Source of the DNA: an uncultured Clostridia bacterium
Lineage (GTDB): Bacteria > Bacillota > Clostridia > UMGS1883
Assembly: GCA_947629615.1 (NCBI GenBank)
Contig: CANRER010000034.1
Coordinates: forward strand, 1-11,830
Direction of reading: 5' to 3'
Length of the DNA: 11,830 bases
Part shown: piece after piece, positions 11,649-11,830 of the stretch
Position numbering within the stretch: position 1 is the stretch's first letter
How the letters are laid out: each line of letters starts with the position of its first letter
Made by a program: the position numbers and the translations under genes
Notes under the pieces: generated by a model
Database searches by the model: none
The model's input: the letters and a program-made list of their open reading frames with translations, nothing else
What the model was told of the DNA's origin: nothing

Positions 11649-11652
11649 GCAT

Positions 11653-11676
11653 AAAAAAATAACGGATTTCTCCGTT
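11653..11676 (-). terminator. Intrinsic terminator of the SGNH hydrolase gene
   Basis: On the minus strand AACGGA-GAAA-TCCGTT (11676-11661) forms a 6-bp stem with a GAAA tetraloop and is followed by A and TTTTTTT. An upstream ACGGATTT (11696-11689) could pair instead with AAATCCGT, giving a second stem that ends at almost the same base. It separates the hydrolase gene from the SOS promoter, whose -35 starts only 5 bp further on. Confidence 0.8.
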
Positions 11677-11745
11677 TCACGCCGAAAAAATCCGTAGATA
11701 TTGATGAAAAAATGCTTTTAGAAATTTGTGTGGTAGTTTAATTTT

Positions 11746-11830
11746 TCATTTGACGGCCATCCGCAGCAGTTCTTCCGCAACCTTCGCGCCGATAAAGATG
11801 GCGCCGCGGTCGTTGGGGTGCGTTCTGTCG
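11746..11830 (-). CDS. SGNH/GDSL hydrolase, C-terminal fragment
   Basis: The frame is open from the window edge to TGA at 11748-11746 and encodes DRTHPNDRGAIFIGAKVAEELLRMAVK. The D-x-x-HPND-x-GA pattern is block V of SGNH hydrolases and holds the catalytic Asp and His; these enzymes are esterases or lipases, often acting on polysaccharide acetyl groups. Only the last 27-28 residues are visible. It could be a host enzyme or a phage tail-associated esterase; the terminator behind it makes it a separate transcription unit from the cassette. Confidence 0.75.
   Translation of the reverse strand, partial: DRTHPNDRGAIFIGAKVAEELLRMAVK

Overview
The window looks like chromosomal DNA of a GC-rich, gut-type member of the Clostridia (Bacillota). 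Four things point there: the alr-ndoAI-ndoA (alanine racemase / MazEF) gene order known from Bacillus subtilis, strong AGGAGG ribosome binding sites with TTG and GTG starts, an SLH domain in a lysin, and repeats of the CTGATGAGG / CCTCATCCG type that I recall from gut Clostridia intergenic DNA. The taxon is an inference; no rRNA or other marker is present.

Layout. (1) 1-1286, plus strand: the 3' end of alr, the MazE-type antitoxin, the MazF endoribonuclease and a small exported protein of unknown function. (2) 1361-1482: a consensus promoter driving an orphan structured RNA of about 85 nt that ends in a strong intrinsic terminator. (3) 1528-2385, minus strand: a YihY/BrkB-type membrane protein with a TTG start. 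(4) 2386-3584: about 1.2 kb without a credible gene, holding two copies of a ~340-bp composite repeat plus several hairpins. (5) 3585-7757, plus strand: a strong promoter, then glyA, a two-transmembrane-segment membrane-fusion-like protein with a repetitive cytoplasmic linker, a dCMP deaminase (ATGA overlap) and a small winged-helix protein. (6) 7754-11648, minus strand: a phage-derived cassette (BppU-like tail fibre/baseplate protein, holin, amidase endolysin with PG-binding and SLH domains, DnaD-like/DUF6291-like protein) behind a promoter whose start site carries a perfect LexA (SOS) box. (7) 11746-11830, minus strand: the 3' end of an SGNH/GDSL hydrolase gene, with its own terminator.

The most interesting points are the SOS-controlled lysis/fibre cassette, which has no head, tail-tube or packaging genes in view; the orphan RNA at 1396-1482; the repeat island, whose stems show compensatory base changes; and the membrane-fusion-like protein, which has no transporter partner here and carries a duplicated ATRRIELP motif on its predicted cytoplasmic side. 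The cassette meets the dCMP deaminase operon tail to tail with a 4-bp overlap, so read-through from either side would be antisense to the other.
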